From Planctomycetota bacterium (GTDB lineage Bacteria; Planctomycetota; UBA8742; SKZP01), in assembly GCA_007127275.1 (NCBI GenBank), contig SKZP01000380.1, forward strand, positions 1 through 8,518: DNA of 8,518 nt, given 5' to 3'. Each line of letters begins with the position of its first letter. Position 1 is the stretch's first letter. The notes beneath the pieces were generated by a model. That model was not told the DNA's origin and made no database searches. It was given only the letters and a program-made list of their open reading frames with translations. Of this stretch, positions 1 to 6,530 are shown piece by piece. The position numbers and the translations under genes are program-made.

Positions 1-618
1 CATCGCCGAGAACTTCCCACTCTGGTCGATGCGGACGGCCAGCGTGTCCTTCTTGGTGACGTTCAATTCGATCCAAGAGCCGCGCTCGGGAATCACCCAG
101 CAACTATGCAACTTCTTGTCCCCGGTGCTGACTTCCACGGAGAAGTCCACCCCCGGCGAGCGGTGCAACTGCGTGACAATGACGCGCTCGGCACCGTTGA
201 TGATGAACTCGCCGCCGCCGATCATCAGCGGCATCTCCCCCAAATAGACGCGCTCCGGCTCCTCCTCCTGGATCGAGCCGTCCTCCTGCGTCCGCTTCAG
301 GCGCACCAGCAGGTAAAAGGGGGCGCCGTAGGTCATCTTCAGGTCGCGGCACTCATCCGGCGAGTAGCGCGGCCGGTCGAGCCGATATCCGAGGCACTCC
401 AGCTCGTTCTTGCCGTCAAAGCTTACAATCGGAAAGGTTTCATGGATGATCGCCTGCAGCCCTTGCGACTCACGCCGCTCCCACCAGAGGTCCTTTTGCA
501 GAAAATCGGCATAGTACTTCGTTTGCAGCTCAACCAGGTTGGGAACCGGCACCACGTCCTCATGCCGGCCGAAAGGACGAGTATCGTTCCACTGACCGGC
601 CCATTTGTTGCGTTGCAT
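1..618 (-). CDS. rpoB: RNA polymerase subunit beta, N-terminal 206 residues (partial, cut by window edge)
   Basis: This is the 5' part of the gene for the beta subunit of RNA polymerase, the catalytic core subunit that also forms the rifampicin pocket. Read on the minus strand from the ATG at 618, the frame stays open to base 1. The protein begins MQRNKWAGQWNDTRPFGR. Recognisable RpoB blocks follow: VPNLVELQ near residues 25-32, GLQAIIHETFPIVSFDG (53-69), the RLDRPRYSPDECR stretch (79-91), LGEMPLMIGGGEF (126-138), and the hallmark INGAERVIVTQLHRSPGV (140-157), then ERGSWIELNVTKKDTL (178-193). The INGAERV segment corresponds to the N-terminal rifampicin-contact region of E. coli RpoB. The start is supported by a GAGAGGG-like Shine-Dalgarno sequence about 10 bases upstream and by the usual distance to the first conserved blocks. 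The rest of the roughly 1,200-residue or longer protein lies outside the window. No rplL or rplJ lies immediately upstream. Identity is very secure; the exact start is likely. Confidence 0.97.
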   Translation of the reverse strand, partial: MQRNKWAGQWNDTRPFGRHEDVVPVPNLVELQTKYYADFLQKDLWWERRESQGLQAIIHETFPIVSFDGKNELECLGYRLDRPRYSPDECRDLKMTYGAPFYLLVRLKRTQEDGSIQEEEPERVYLGEMPLMIGGGEFIINGAERVIVTQLHRSPGVDFSVEVSTGDKKLHSCWVIPERGSWIELNVTKKDTLAVRIDQSGKFSAM

Positions 619-1231
619 CGACGTCGGACCCTCTCGCTCGTTGGTCGTCGTGTGTGTTCCCGATGAACAAATCGGCAAGGCCTGCGGAATCGGTTACGCC
701 CCCCGAACCGACCCAATCGGCGCACTTGCCTCAAACTCAAGCGACACGGCAGGAAACGAAACGGCACCGGCCCCGATCCTTAACGGATGACCGTGCCCGT
801 CGCCAACGCGTCGCTTTCGAACAGGCGTAATACTGGAACTCTCCCGGCGCGGTGGCCACGACCGCTGCGCCTCGCACCCAACAAATGAGAACGGCTCACG
901 ATACGCGTCCATTCCCATAAACTCGGGGCGCTACCAATACGACCGTCCGCGCCACCCGCAGGCACAACAAAGGCAAGCGAACCGGCGCCCGCCGGACAGA
1001 CCAGAGGCGCAGCCACGACCTGCGCCCTCTCGCCCAAAGGCTTCCCGAAACCGTATGCCATTGCGTCGCCTAAAACGGCCACCTCGCGCACCTACCCACG
1101 ACCCACGCCGATCGAGCTCCCCCGTTTCGAACTCCCCCCAAGCCGCCCCATGCCATACATCTGGCCGCTATGCGGGGACAATCCGAAGGAAGGGACCATA
1201 CGGCCAGCCAGGGGTAGCGTCAAGAAAAATC

Positions 1232-1248
1232 AAGCGAAAAAATCGCTT
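1232..1248. promoter_or_regulatory. AAGCGA-N5-TCGCTT dyad upstream of lexA (operator candidate)
   Basis: A perfect 6-bp inverted repeat is separated by five A residues, ending six bases before the TTGACA hexamer. LexA usually represses its own gene through a dyad close to its promoter, so position and symmetry fit an operator. The sequence does not match the SOS boxes I know from other groups (GAAC-N4-GTTC, CTG-N10-CAG, GTTC-N7-GTTC). It could equally be a small hairpin or chance. Confidence 0.3.
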
Positions 1249-1254
1249 CCGTCG

Positions 1255-1284
1255 TTGACAAGATAGGTTCATATGGCGTACACC
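1255..1284 (+). promoter_or_regulatory. Candidate lexA promoter with consensus -35
   Basis: A perfect sigma-70 type -35 hexamer TTGACA lies at 1255-1260. The best -10 at acceptable spacing is weak: TACACC at 1279-1284 with an 18-base spacer. A 6+5+6 dyad sits just upstream at 1232-1248 and could be an operator. If used, the promoter gives a leader of roughly 110 bases before the lexA ATG. The poor -10 keeps confidence low. Confidence 0.35.
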
Positions 1285-1401
1285 CCTACGGGATGGAAAG
1301 GCACCCTCTTCCTCCGTTGGACGTGGCTTTGCCTAGCGACGCGCCGTCGCCGCTTCTTATCGGCCATGACCGCGGTCTCATTTCGAATCCGGAGTGCAGC
1401 T

Positions 1402-2007
1402 ATGCCTCGGCCCCTGACCAGCAAACAGCGTGATCTCCTCGCGACGATCTGGCGCTTCACCGGCGAACGCGGCTACCCGCCGACCCTTGCGGAACTCGCC
1501 GAGGAGCTCGGGCTGACCGCCTCGACCGTGCAGGGGCACGTCGACCGCCTGATCAAGAAGGGGGCGCTGACCCGCGACGGAGAGGGCCGCCGCACACTGC
1601 GAATTACCGACGACGAGTTCTTGCGCGACAAACACCCCGGCATGCCGCTGTGCGGCCGCGTTGCCGCCGGCCACCCGCTCGAGCCGGTCGAGCAGGCGGA
1701 AATGGTCGAAGTCAAGGATCTGCTGCGCGTGCCGCCGGGCTGCTTCGTCCTCGAGGTCACCGGCGAGAGCATGATCGAAGCGGGGATCCTCGACGGCGAC
1801 TTCGTGATTATCGACCCGAATCGCCAGCCGCACAACGGGGACATTGTGGTCGCCGTGACCGACGACGAAGAGGCCACCCTCAAGGAGTTTTATCACGAAG
1901 GCAACGTCATCCGCCTCCAACCCCGCAACCCCCACATGGAGGCCATCTACGCCGAGAACGTCGACGTCCGCGGCGTCCTCGTCGGCCTGCTGCGCAACCG
2001 CCGGTGA
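1402..2007 (+). CDS. lexA: LexA repressor (self-cleaving SOS regulator)
   Basis: LexA represses DNA-damage-response genes and cleaves itself when stimulated by RecA filaments. From the ATG at 1402 it has 201 residues, the normal family length (about 200). The N-terminal winged helix-turn-helix begins LTSKQRDLL (5-13) and has PPTLAELAEELGL (26-38) followed by recognition-helix residues STVQGHVDRL (41-50), close to the Gram-positive type. The cleavage site is in GRVAAGHPLEP, Ala89-Gly90. The S24 peptidase part has GESM with catalytic Ser123, then ILDGDFVII, and the catalytic lysine Lys161 in ATLKEF, so the Ser/Lys dyad is complete. The start was chosen because GGAG (1391-1394) lies seven bases upstream and the known N-terminus begins here. 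An in-frame ATG at 1273 would add 43 unconserved residues. It is divergent from rpoB and probably autoregulated. No recA, imuA or dnaE2 lies next to it. Confidence 0.96.
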   Translation: MPRPLTSKQRDLLATIWRFTGERGYPPTLAELAEELGLTASTVQGHVDRLIKKGALTRDGEGRRTLRITDDEFLRDKHPGMPLCGRVAAGHPLEPVEQAEMVEVKDLLRVPPGCFVLEVTGESMIEAGILDGDFVIIDPNRQPHNGDIVVAVTDDEEATLKEFYHEGNVIRLQPRNPHMEAIYAENVDVRGVLVGLLRNRR

Positions 2008-2417
2008 AGCCTCGACCAAGAAACGACGGCCTGTGCGCTGCCCCGTACGCGACGAACCAATCAGCAGACGTCGGTGACCAACCTGTACGGCGGCGGGCCA
2101 CCGCGTATGAATGCGCACCGCCCCCCCCGGGACGAATCAAGGCGGCCTCCGCCCGGCCGTTCGCTCCTGCAAGCGGGGGGACGGCGCACCCGTATGCAGT
2201 GTACGAATTGCCCACCGACGCTCCCCGAGTGCTTCGTTGCGGACCGGCGAGGTGCGGCGCTCCGCTCGGCAAAGGCTTGATTCTTGTGGCCACGCAGGCC
2301 GGATGGTCTTCTTTCGGTCTTTTGCCGCGGCGAAAGCGATGCCGGCATACTGGCGCGTTGGGGGAGGAAAGACTACCGTGATGCGGTGTCGGCGCGCAGG
2401 GAGGAAGCAGGGAGCGT
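2008..2417. other. lexA to arginine deiminase intergenic region
   Basis: About 410 bases without a credible gene. It has a run of eight C at 2121-2128 and six G at 2175-2180. A spaced 8-bp inverted pair, GAATCAAG near 2135 and CTTGATTC near 2276, is compatible with chance over this length. I see no clear intrinsic terminator for lexA. The right end holds a candidate promoter (2322-2351) and a purine-rich ribosome-binding stretch directly before the next ATG. Confidence 0.6.
2322..2351 (+). promoter_or_regulatory. Candidate promoter for the arginine deiminase gene
   Basis: TTGCCG (2322-2327) and CATACT (2346-2351) are separated by 18 bases and each matches four of six positions of the sigma-70 consensus. 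The distance to the ATG at 2418 is suitable. This is a pattern match only. Confidence 0.3.
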
Positions 2418-4103
2418 ATGTCTGGGACACCTTCACCCTCGTTGGCACGGGTACACGTGAGTTCGGACGTGGAACGGTTGCGTGCGATCATCCTGCACGA
2501 GCCGGGGGCCGCGGAGCGCAACATTCTGCCCGAGCATGTCGACCCGGTGCTTGCCGTGCATGAGTTGCTCGAGCGGCGCCTGCGGCTCGAGCCGGGGATG
2601 CTCTCCGAATTGCGCCTGCTCACGCCGGACGGCAAGGCGATTCCCTTGCTCGGCGAGGGGGATCTGCTGCTGGGCTACCGCACCGTCGACGGCCGCGAGG
2701 GCACCCTCGAACTCGGCCCGGCGCTTGAGACCCTGTTCGTCGAGAATCCGCAGTACTTGCTCTTCGACGACATTGTCGACGCCGATGTCATCCGCGAGGA
2801 GCACCGCCGCTTTCGCCAGGTCGTCGCGACCGTCGCGCCGCATACGCTCGAGTTTTCCGAGTTGCTCATTGACGCGCTGCATCACATGCAGTCAATGCCG
2901 GCGGTGGAGGAGGAATTCTTTCGCCGGCTGATCCACTTCGGCGAGGAGGCCGAGCGCAGCAACCTCGAACGAGCGCGCGGCTATCTTCACCGCCACGGCT
3001 CGCGCCGCTTTCTCGAGCTTTTGATTACCGGGCGCGACCGCCACGGCCACTATGTGCTGCATCCGCTGCCCAACCTGTTGTTCACCCGCGACATGGCTGC
3101 GGTCGTCGGCTCGACCGCCGTGCTGACCAGTGCGGCGAAGCCGGCGCGGTTGCGCGAGTCGGTGCTGAGCTGGCTCGTCTTTACCGTGCACCCGACGTTC
3201 GCCGAGTTGCGCGAGCGCGGCAAGCTGCGCGTGGTCGACATGCTCGGGGCGCGCAGCCGGCATCCGCGCTCACGGCGCGTCACCATTGAAGGGGGGGATG
3301 TGCTGCACCTCGGCGAAGGGACGTTGCTCGTCGGCCTCGGAGAGCGCACCCGCGTCGAGGGGGCCTTGGAGATGGCGCGGGCGCTGTGGTTTCCGAGCAG
3401 CGAGTCGAGCGCGGGCGACCCGGCGCTGGAGAGCGGCGTCGAGCGGATTGTGCTCGTGGAGATCCTGGCGAAGCGCGCCTCGATGCACCTCGACACCATT
3501 TTCACCCTCGCCGACCAACGCGGCAAACAGCTCGAGGCCATGGTCTTCGGGCCGTACTTGCAGGACGGCGGCTACGGCGCAATCACCGCCTACGAATTGT
3601 GTCCGCACCACCTCGCGGGAGGCCACACGCCGAGCCTTTCCGAGCTTGCCAAGCTCGAACGCCGTGCGCTCGAACCGATCCTCAAAGAGGTTGCCGGCTT
3701 CTCCATGCGGGCGTTCCTCTGCGGCGGCGACGCGCTCGAGCCGGGCGATGACTCGCAGTCCTCCGACGGGTGGGAGCAACCGGAGGCCTCCTTTTACGGA
3801 CATGTACCGAATGCTCGCGACGCCAAGCGCGAGCAATGGACGGACGGGGCGAATTTGTTCGCCCTCGCCCCGGGGATTGTGCTGACCTACGAGCGCAACT
3901 ACGAAAGCCTGCGGCAGATGAATGAAGCGGGCTACGAAGTCGTTACCCCGGAGCAGTTCGTGCAGAACGCGGGGCTCTACCTCGCCCGCAGCAAGCAAGT
4001 CGCCACTGCGAACCGGGTGGTCATTCCCATTGGCGGCTTCGAGCTCTCTCGAGGGCGCGGCGGCCCCCGCTGCATGACGCTGCCGCTGTGGCGCGAACCA
4101 TAA
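2418..4103 (+). CDS. Arginine deiminase family protein, enlarged by insertions
   Basis: Arginine deiminases (EC 3.5.3.6) hydrolyse L-arginine to citrulline and ammonia in the cytoplasm. The 561-residue product carries the whole family signature: SSDVERLRAIILHEPG (15-30), YLLFDDIVDADVIREEH (113-129), PLPNLLFTRD (216-225), IEGGDVLHLG (290-299), LGERT (307-311), MHLDTIFTL (356-364), REQWTDGANLFALAPG (471-486) and RGRGGPRCMTLP (545-556). By comparison with the Pseudomonas enzyme the active-site set is complete: Asp225, Glu291, His357, Asp359 and nucleophile Cys552, with substrate contacts Asn219, Phe222 and Arg547. Typical family members have about 400-420 residues. The extra length lies mainly at about 42-112, 440-468 and 510-540. 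The ATG at 2418 is preceded by AGGGAGGA (2398-2405) and GGAG (2411-2414), and the conserved N-terminal strand begins soon after. No arcB, arcC or arginine antiporter gene is adjacent, so an ATP-yielding ADI operon is not shown. A different guanidino substrate remains possible. Family assignment is firm, exact substrate less so. Confidence 0.9.
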   Translation: MSGTPSPSLARVHVSSDVERLRAIILHEPGAAERNILPEHVDPVLAVHELLERRLRLEPGMLSELRLLTPDGKAIPLLGEGDLLLGYRTVDGREGTLELGPALETLFVENPQYLLFDDIVDADVIREEHRRFRQVVATVAPHTLEFSELLIDALHHMQSMPAVEEEFFRRLIHFGEEAERSNLERARGYLHRHGSRRFLELLITGRDRHGHYVLHPLPNLLFTRDMAAVVGSTAVLTSAAKPARLRESVLSWLVFTVHPTFAELRERGKLRVVDMLGARSRHPRSRRVTIEGGDVLHLGEGTLLVGLGERTRVEGALEMARALWFPSSESSAGDPALESGVERIVLVEILAKRASMHLDTIFTLADQRGKQLEAMVFGPYLQDGGYGAITAYELCPHHLAGGHTPSLSELAKLERRALEPILKEVAGFSMRAFLCGGDALEPGDDSQSSDGWEQPEASFYGHVPNARDAKREQWTDGANLFALAPGIVLTYERNYESLRQMNEAGYEVVTPEQFVQNAGLYLARSKQVATANRVVIPIGGFELSRGRGGPRCMTLPLWREP

Positions 4104-4218
4104 CCCCGTGGACGAGGCCCCCTGCAATGTCCCCTTGCGGGGTGAACCCCGAACGTGCGTAACAACAACAACGGCACACTTCAAAACCCGAGTACCGCGG
4201 CGGCAACCGCAAAGGCGC

Positions 4219-4764
4219 ATGAACGACCCGGCGCAACCGAACAAGCAGGCGACGCCGATCCTCCTCGGGATTGACTACGGGGAGCGGCGCATTGGCGTGG
4301 CCTGCACCGACGCGCTGGGCATCCTTGCCCAGCCGCTCGAGATGGTAGCGGCCACCGACACGGATTCGGCGCTGCGCCGCGTTGCGGAGTTGGCCGAGCA
4401 AAAGGGTGCCGCACGCATAGTCGTCGGCCTCGCCCGTCACATGCGCTCCGGCGACGAAGGAGAGACGGCCGAGGCGGCCCGCGCCTTCGGCGAAAAACTT
4501 CGCGCGTCCAGTGGCCTCGAGGTCGTATACTGGGACGAGCGGCTGACGAGTCGGCTCGCCGAGCAAACCCTCGACACCAAGCTCGGACGCTCGAGCAAAA
4601 AGCGCCGCAAGGCGGAAAAGGCCGGCCGCGTCGACGTTATGGCCGCCTCGCTGTTGCTGCAAAGCTACCTCGACGCACAACGGCACGCGTCCGACTCAGT
4701 TTGGGCGGCAAACGAGGAAAACGAGGAAGATGAGGCAGGCGACAACGACGAGGAAAACGTGTAG
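4219..4764 (+). CDS. ruvX: RuvX/YqgF family Holliday junction resolvase-like protein, pre-16S rRNA nuclease
   Basis: This RNase H-fold family (RuvX/YqgF) is implicated in maturation of the 5' end of 16S rRNA and is called a putative Holliday junction resolvase. The 181-residue product shows LLGIDYGERRIGVACTD (15-31) with catalytic Asp19, IVVGLARHM (67-75), the YWDERLTS block (104-111) with Glu107, and RVDVMAAS (137-144) with Asp139, so the three acidic catalytic positions are present. The usual proline of the VVGLP motif is alanine (Ala72). After the fold ends near residue 153 there is a strongly acidic tail, rich in Glu, Asp and Asn (about 163-180), which is longer than in compact homologues near 140 residues. 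I chose ATG 4219, with AAGG four bases upstream and a conserved core starting 14 residues later. An in-frame GTG at 4108 would add 37 residues of no known type. It lies 115 bases downstream of the deiminase gene on the same strand and may be cotranscribed with it. Confidence 0.93.
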   Translation: MNDPAQPNKQATPILLGIDYGERRIGVACTDALGILAQPLEMVAATDTDSALRRVAELAEQKGAARIVVGLARHMRSGDEGETAEAARAFGEKLRASSGLEVVYWDERLTSRLAEQTLDTKLGRSSKKRRKAEKAGRVDVMAASLLLQSYLDAQRHASDSVWAANEENEEDEAGDNDEENV

Positions 4765-4994
4765 CGGCCCTTTAGTCTTTCGAGCGTTTTGGGGTATACT
4801 CGTCGGTTGGTACGGCCGATGGTCGACGGAAATCATCACCGGCGTCGCCCGCGCACTCGGCCCCCGGTCGTTCAACAACGAGAAACAACCCGAACCCGTC
4901 GAAAAAAGCAAACGGCGTTGCCATCTCGTGCGTCTCCCAAATGGAGGCGTGGCAACGAGCCCTTCACCGGATTCCTTCAGTGAGCGACGAGCCG
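4765..4994 (+). promoter_or_regulatory. Intergenic leader of the toroid gene, with a promoter-like -10 at 4795-4800
   Basis: Between ruvX and the next gene, TATACT at 4795-4800 matches five of six bases of a -10 box. The -35 at the right distance (TTAGTC, 4772-4777) is poor, so an activator or a different spacing may apply. If used, it gives a leader of almost 190 bases, containing the hairpin at 4916-4957. I see no intrinsic terminator after ruvX. Confidence 0.4.
4916..4957 (+). promoter_or_regulatory. Bulged hairpin in the leader of the toroid gene
   Basis: CGTTGCCA (4916-4923) pairs perfectly with TGGCAACG (4950-4957). Inside, CGTCTCC (4931-4937) pairs with GGAGGCG (4943-4949) with one G-U pair, a five-base CAAAT loop and a seven-base bulge on the 5' side. 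That gives about 15 base pairs in 42 bases, shortly before the start codon at 4995. No T tract follows, so it is not an intrinsic terminator. It could affect translation or mRNA stability. I do not recognise a known riboswitch class. Confidence 0.45.
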
Positions 4995-6401
4995 ATGACT
5001 GAGACCCGTAGTATCACCACTTCCTTGCTCGGCCATTCGCGCAACGTAGCGCTTGCCGCGCTACTTGTGGCGCTGCCGATCGGTTTGGCAAGTGCTTCGC
5101 AGAGCGAGCACGCAAGCGCAAAAGCCGCCGACGCGGACGAGGCGGCCGAGGCGGAGATGGTTCCGGTTTCCCTGCCCACCTCCGCAGGTGCCGCCTCGGC
5201 AACTGCGGAAGACGCGGAGGCGAAAGGGGATGTCGTACCCGTCGGTACCACGCAGGACCGCGCCGCCCTTGAGCGCGACACTCGCCAGGCCGTCAACAAA
5301 GCGCTGCGCTGGCTCGCCGAGCAACAGGAAGTCGAGGAGGTCGACGGCCAACTCGTCGGCTACTGGCGCAATGACGTCGGCTTCAAGCTCAACACCAGCT
5401 ACCGCATCGAGGTACAGAACGGCCGCCACCCCGGCGTCACCGCTCTCGCCTGCCTCGCCTTCATGGCCAACGGCCACTATCCCGGGCGCGGCGCCTACGG
5501 CGAGGTCGTGCGGCGCGGCATGAACTTCATCCTCCACGCCATTCCCAGTAGCGCCGACGGCGTCGACGGCTTCATCAGCTTCGACGGCTCGCGGATGTAC
5601 TCGCACGCCTTCGCCGCGCTCTTCCTCGCCGAGTTGCTCGGGATGAGCAACCTGAACGCCTCCGAGGAAGAGTACCTGCGGCAGAAATTGCGCCGCGCCG
5701 TCGCAATGATCGTCGAGCGGCAAAACGACCATGGCGGCTGGCGCTACGCACCCGGCTCCACAGACTCGGATATGTCGCAAGTGGTCTGCCAGCTCCAGGC
5801 GCTGCGTGCCGCGCAAAGCGTCGGCATCCGCGTGCCGGTGCAGACGATCAATGAGGCGCGCGAACACGTCGCCAACAGCTACGTAACCCGCTCCGAGGCC
5901 GGGCAACACCGCTGGCGCACCCCTCACCTCGAGGGAGAGTTCCAGTACCAGTACAGCCAGCAGCCAACGCGGACCTCATGGACGCTCACCGCCGCAGGCC
6001 TCGTTGCGCTGCAGCAAGCCGGCGTTTATCACCAGTTCGAGCATCCGAACGGGCGCACCTACTCGCTGGACTCGACCATCCAACGGCTCACCCAACATCC
6101 GCGCACGAGGCGCATCGGCGGTCACGACTTCGATCAAAACCCGCGCGGCCAAATCCCGTTCTGCTACTTCTACGGCCACTACTACGCCGCCCAAGGCATC
6201 TATCAATACGGGCGCGAGGAGCCGGAGGTGTGGGACGAGTGGAAAACGTACGTCCAGCAGCGCTTCCTACGCCACTTCCGCACCATCCCCGGTGAGGACA
6301 AGGGCTTTTGGAGCGACCAAATTGGCAACAACTACGCCACCGCCATGGCCTGCCTCGTGCTGCAACTGCACCACGAGTATTTGCCCATCTTTCTCAAGTA
6401 A
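4995..6401 (+). CDS. Exported prenyltransferase/squalene-oxidase-repeat (alpha/alpha toroid) protein
   Basis: The 468-residue product has a signal peptide: basic start, hydrophobic VALAALLVALPIGLASA (18-34) and an ASA site near residue 34, followed by an Ala/Glu-rich linker to about 90. The mature part is an alpha/alpha toroid of the squalene-cyclase and prenyltransferase superfamily. Repeat-like segments are ALRWLAEQQ followed by GYWR (103-125), HPGVTALACLAFMANGHYPG (145-164), IVERQNDHGGWRYAPG (239-254) with DSDMSQVVCQLQALRAA (257-273), TRTSWTLTAAGLVALQQAG (325-343), FCYFYGHYYAAQGIYQYG (389-406) and GFWSDQIGNNYATAMACLVL (437-456). A DSDM sequence stands where a cyclase could have a DxDD acid motif, but the second Asp of the DD pair is absent, so cyclase activity is not supported. 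Such secreted proteins are common in planctomycetes with unknown function. The ATG at 4995 gives a clean signal peptide. In-frame starts at 4941 (ATG) and 4980 (GTG) would add an unlike N-terminus, and none has a strong Shine-Dalgarno sequence. The gene ends at an intrinsic terminator. Confidence 0.88.
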   Translation: MTETRSITTSLLGHSRNVALAALLVALPIGLASASQSEHASAKAADADEAAEAEMVPVSLPTSAGAASATAEDAEAKGDVVPVGTTQDRAALERDTRQAVNKALRWLAEQQEVEEVDGQLVGYWRNDVGFKLNTSYRIEVQNGRHPGVTALACLAFMANGHYPGRGAYGEVVRRGMNFILHAIPSSADGVDGFISFDGSRMYSHAFAALFLAELLGMSNLNASEEEYLRQKLRRAVAMIVERQNDHGGWRYAPGSTDSDMSQVVCQLQALRAAQSVGIRVPVQTINEAREHVANSYVTRSEAGQHRWRTPHLEGEFQYQYSQQPTRTSWTLTAAGLVALQQAGVYHQFEHPNGRTYSLDSTIQRLTQHPRTRRIGGHDFDQNPRGQIPFCYFYGHYYAAQGIYQYGREEPEVWDEWKTYVQQRFLRHFRTIPGEDKGFWSDQIGNNYATAMACLVLQLHHEYLPIFLK

Positions 6402-6434
6402 CGCCCCGCGAACCGAACGCAACAACCTCGCATG

Positions 6435-6465
6435 AGCCCAGGGACCTCTCACTCCCTGGGCTTTT
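6435..6465 (+). terminator. Intrinsic terminator after the toroid gene
   Basis: AGCCCAGGGA (6435-6444) pairs perfectly with TCCCTGGGCT (6453-6462) around an eight-base loop, and the stem runs into TTTT (6462-6465). It stands 33 bases after the stop codon at 6401. The form is that of a classical Rho-independent terminator for plus-strand transcription. Confidence 0.88.
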
Positions 6466-6512
6466 GCGTTGCAGCGACATGAGTAGACGTTGCAGACGCA
6501 CGTAAACAAGCG

Positions 6513-6530
6513 CACGGGCCGCGGCCCGTG
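6513..6530. repeat. 18-bp perfect palindrome
   Basis: CACGGGCCG (6513-6521) is followed without a spacer by its exact reverse complement CGGCCCGTG (6522-6530). As RNA it would need a few central bases to form the loop; as DNA it is a potential dimeric-protein site. Confidence 0.7.

Larger units (their letters stand above)
619..1401. other. Divergent rpoB/lexA intergenic region without a credible gene
   Basis: About 780 bases separate the rpoB start (leftward) from the lexA start (rightward). Open frames exist on both strands but none has a recognisable product or a convincing ribosome binding site. The plus strand is conspicuously rich in C and A and poor in T; bases 947-1020 contain no T at all. 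Small structures seen: TGTTC-N5-GAACA at 655-669, a CCGGCG-CC-CGCCGG hairpin at 982-995, an AAGCGA-A5-TCGCTT dyad at 1232-1248, and a GCGACG-CGC-CGTCGC hairpin at 1336-1350. Promoters for both genes should lie here. I looked for a tRNA T-arm on both strands and found none that pairs. Confidence 0.7.

Noticed and set aside
780..1091. 103-codon open frame on the minus strand upstream of rpoB
   Set aside because: The product has no recognisable motif, no ribosome binding site is evident, and the openness follows from the A-poor composition of this strand.
1120..1145. AGTTCGAAAC on the minus strand, resembling a tRNA T-loop
   Set aside because: The flanking bases do not form the five-pair T stem, and no acceptor or anticodon arm can be placed around it.
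1273..1401. N-terminal extension of LexA from an upstream in-frame ATG
   Set aside because: The 43 extra residues do not resemble LexA; the ATG at 1402 has a GGAG at ideal spacing and gives the normal length.
2135..2283. GAATCAAG and CTTGATTC as the closing stem of a structured RNA
   Set aside because: An 8-bp match about 130 bases apart is expected by chance in a region of this size and no inner helices support it.
4131..4142. CCCC-TTGC-GGGG as a terminator after the deiminase gene
   Set aside because: The stem has only four pairs and no T tract follows.
4108..4218. GTG start giving RuvX a 37-residue extension
   Set aside because: The added residues are unlike the family and the normal fold begins just after the ATG at 4219.
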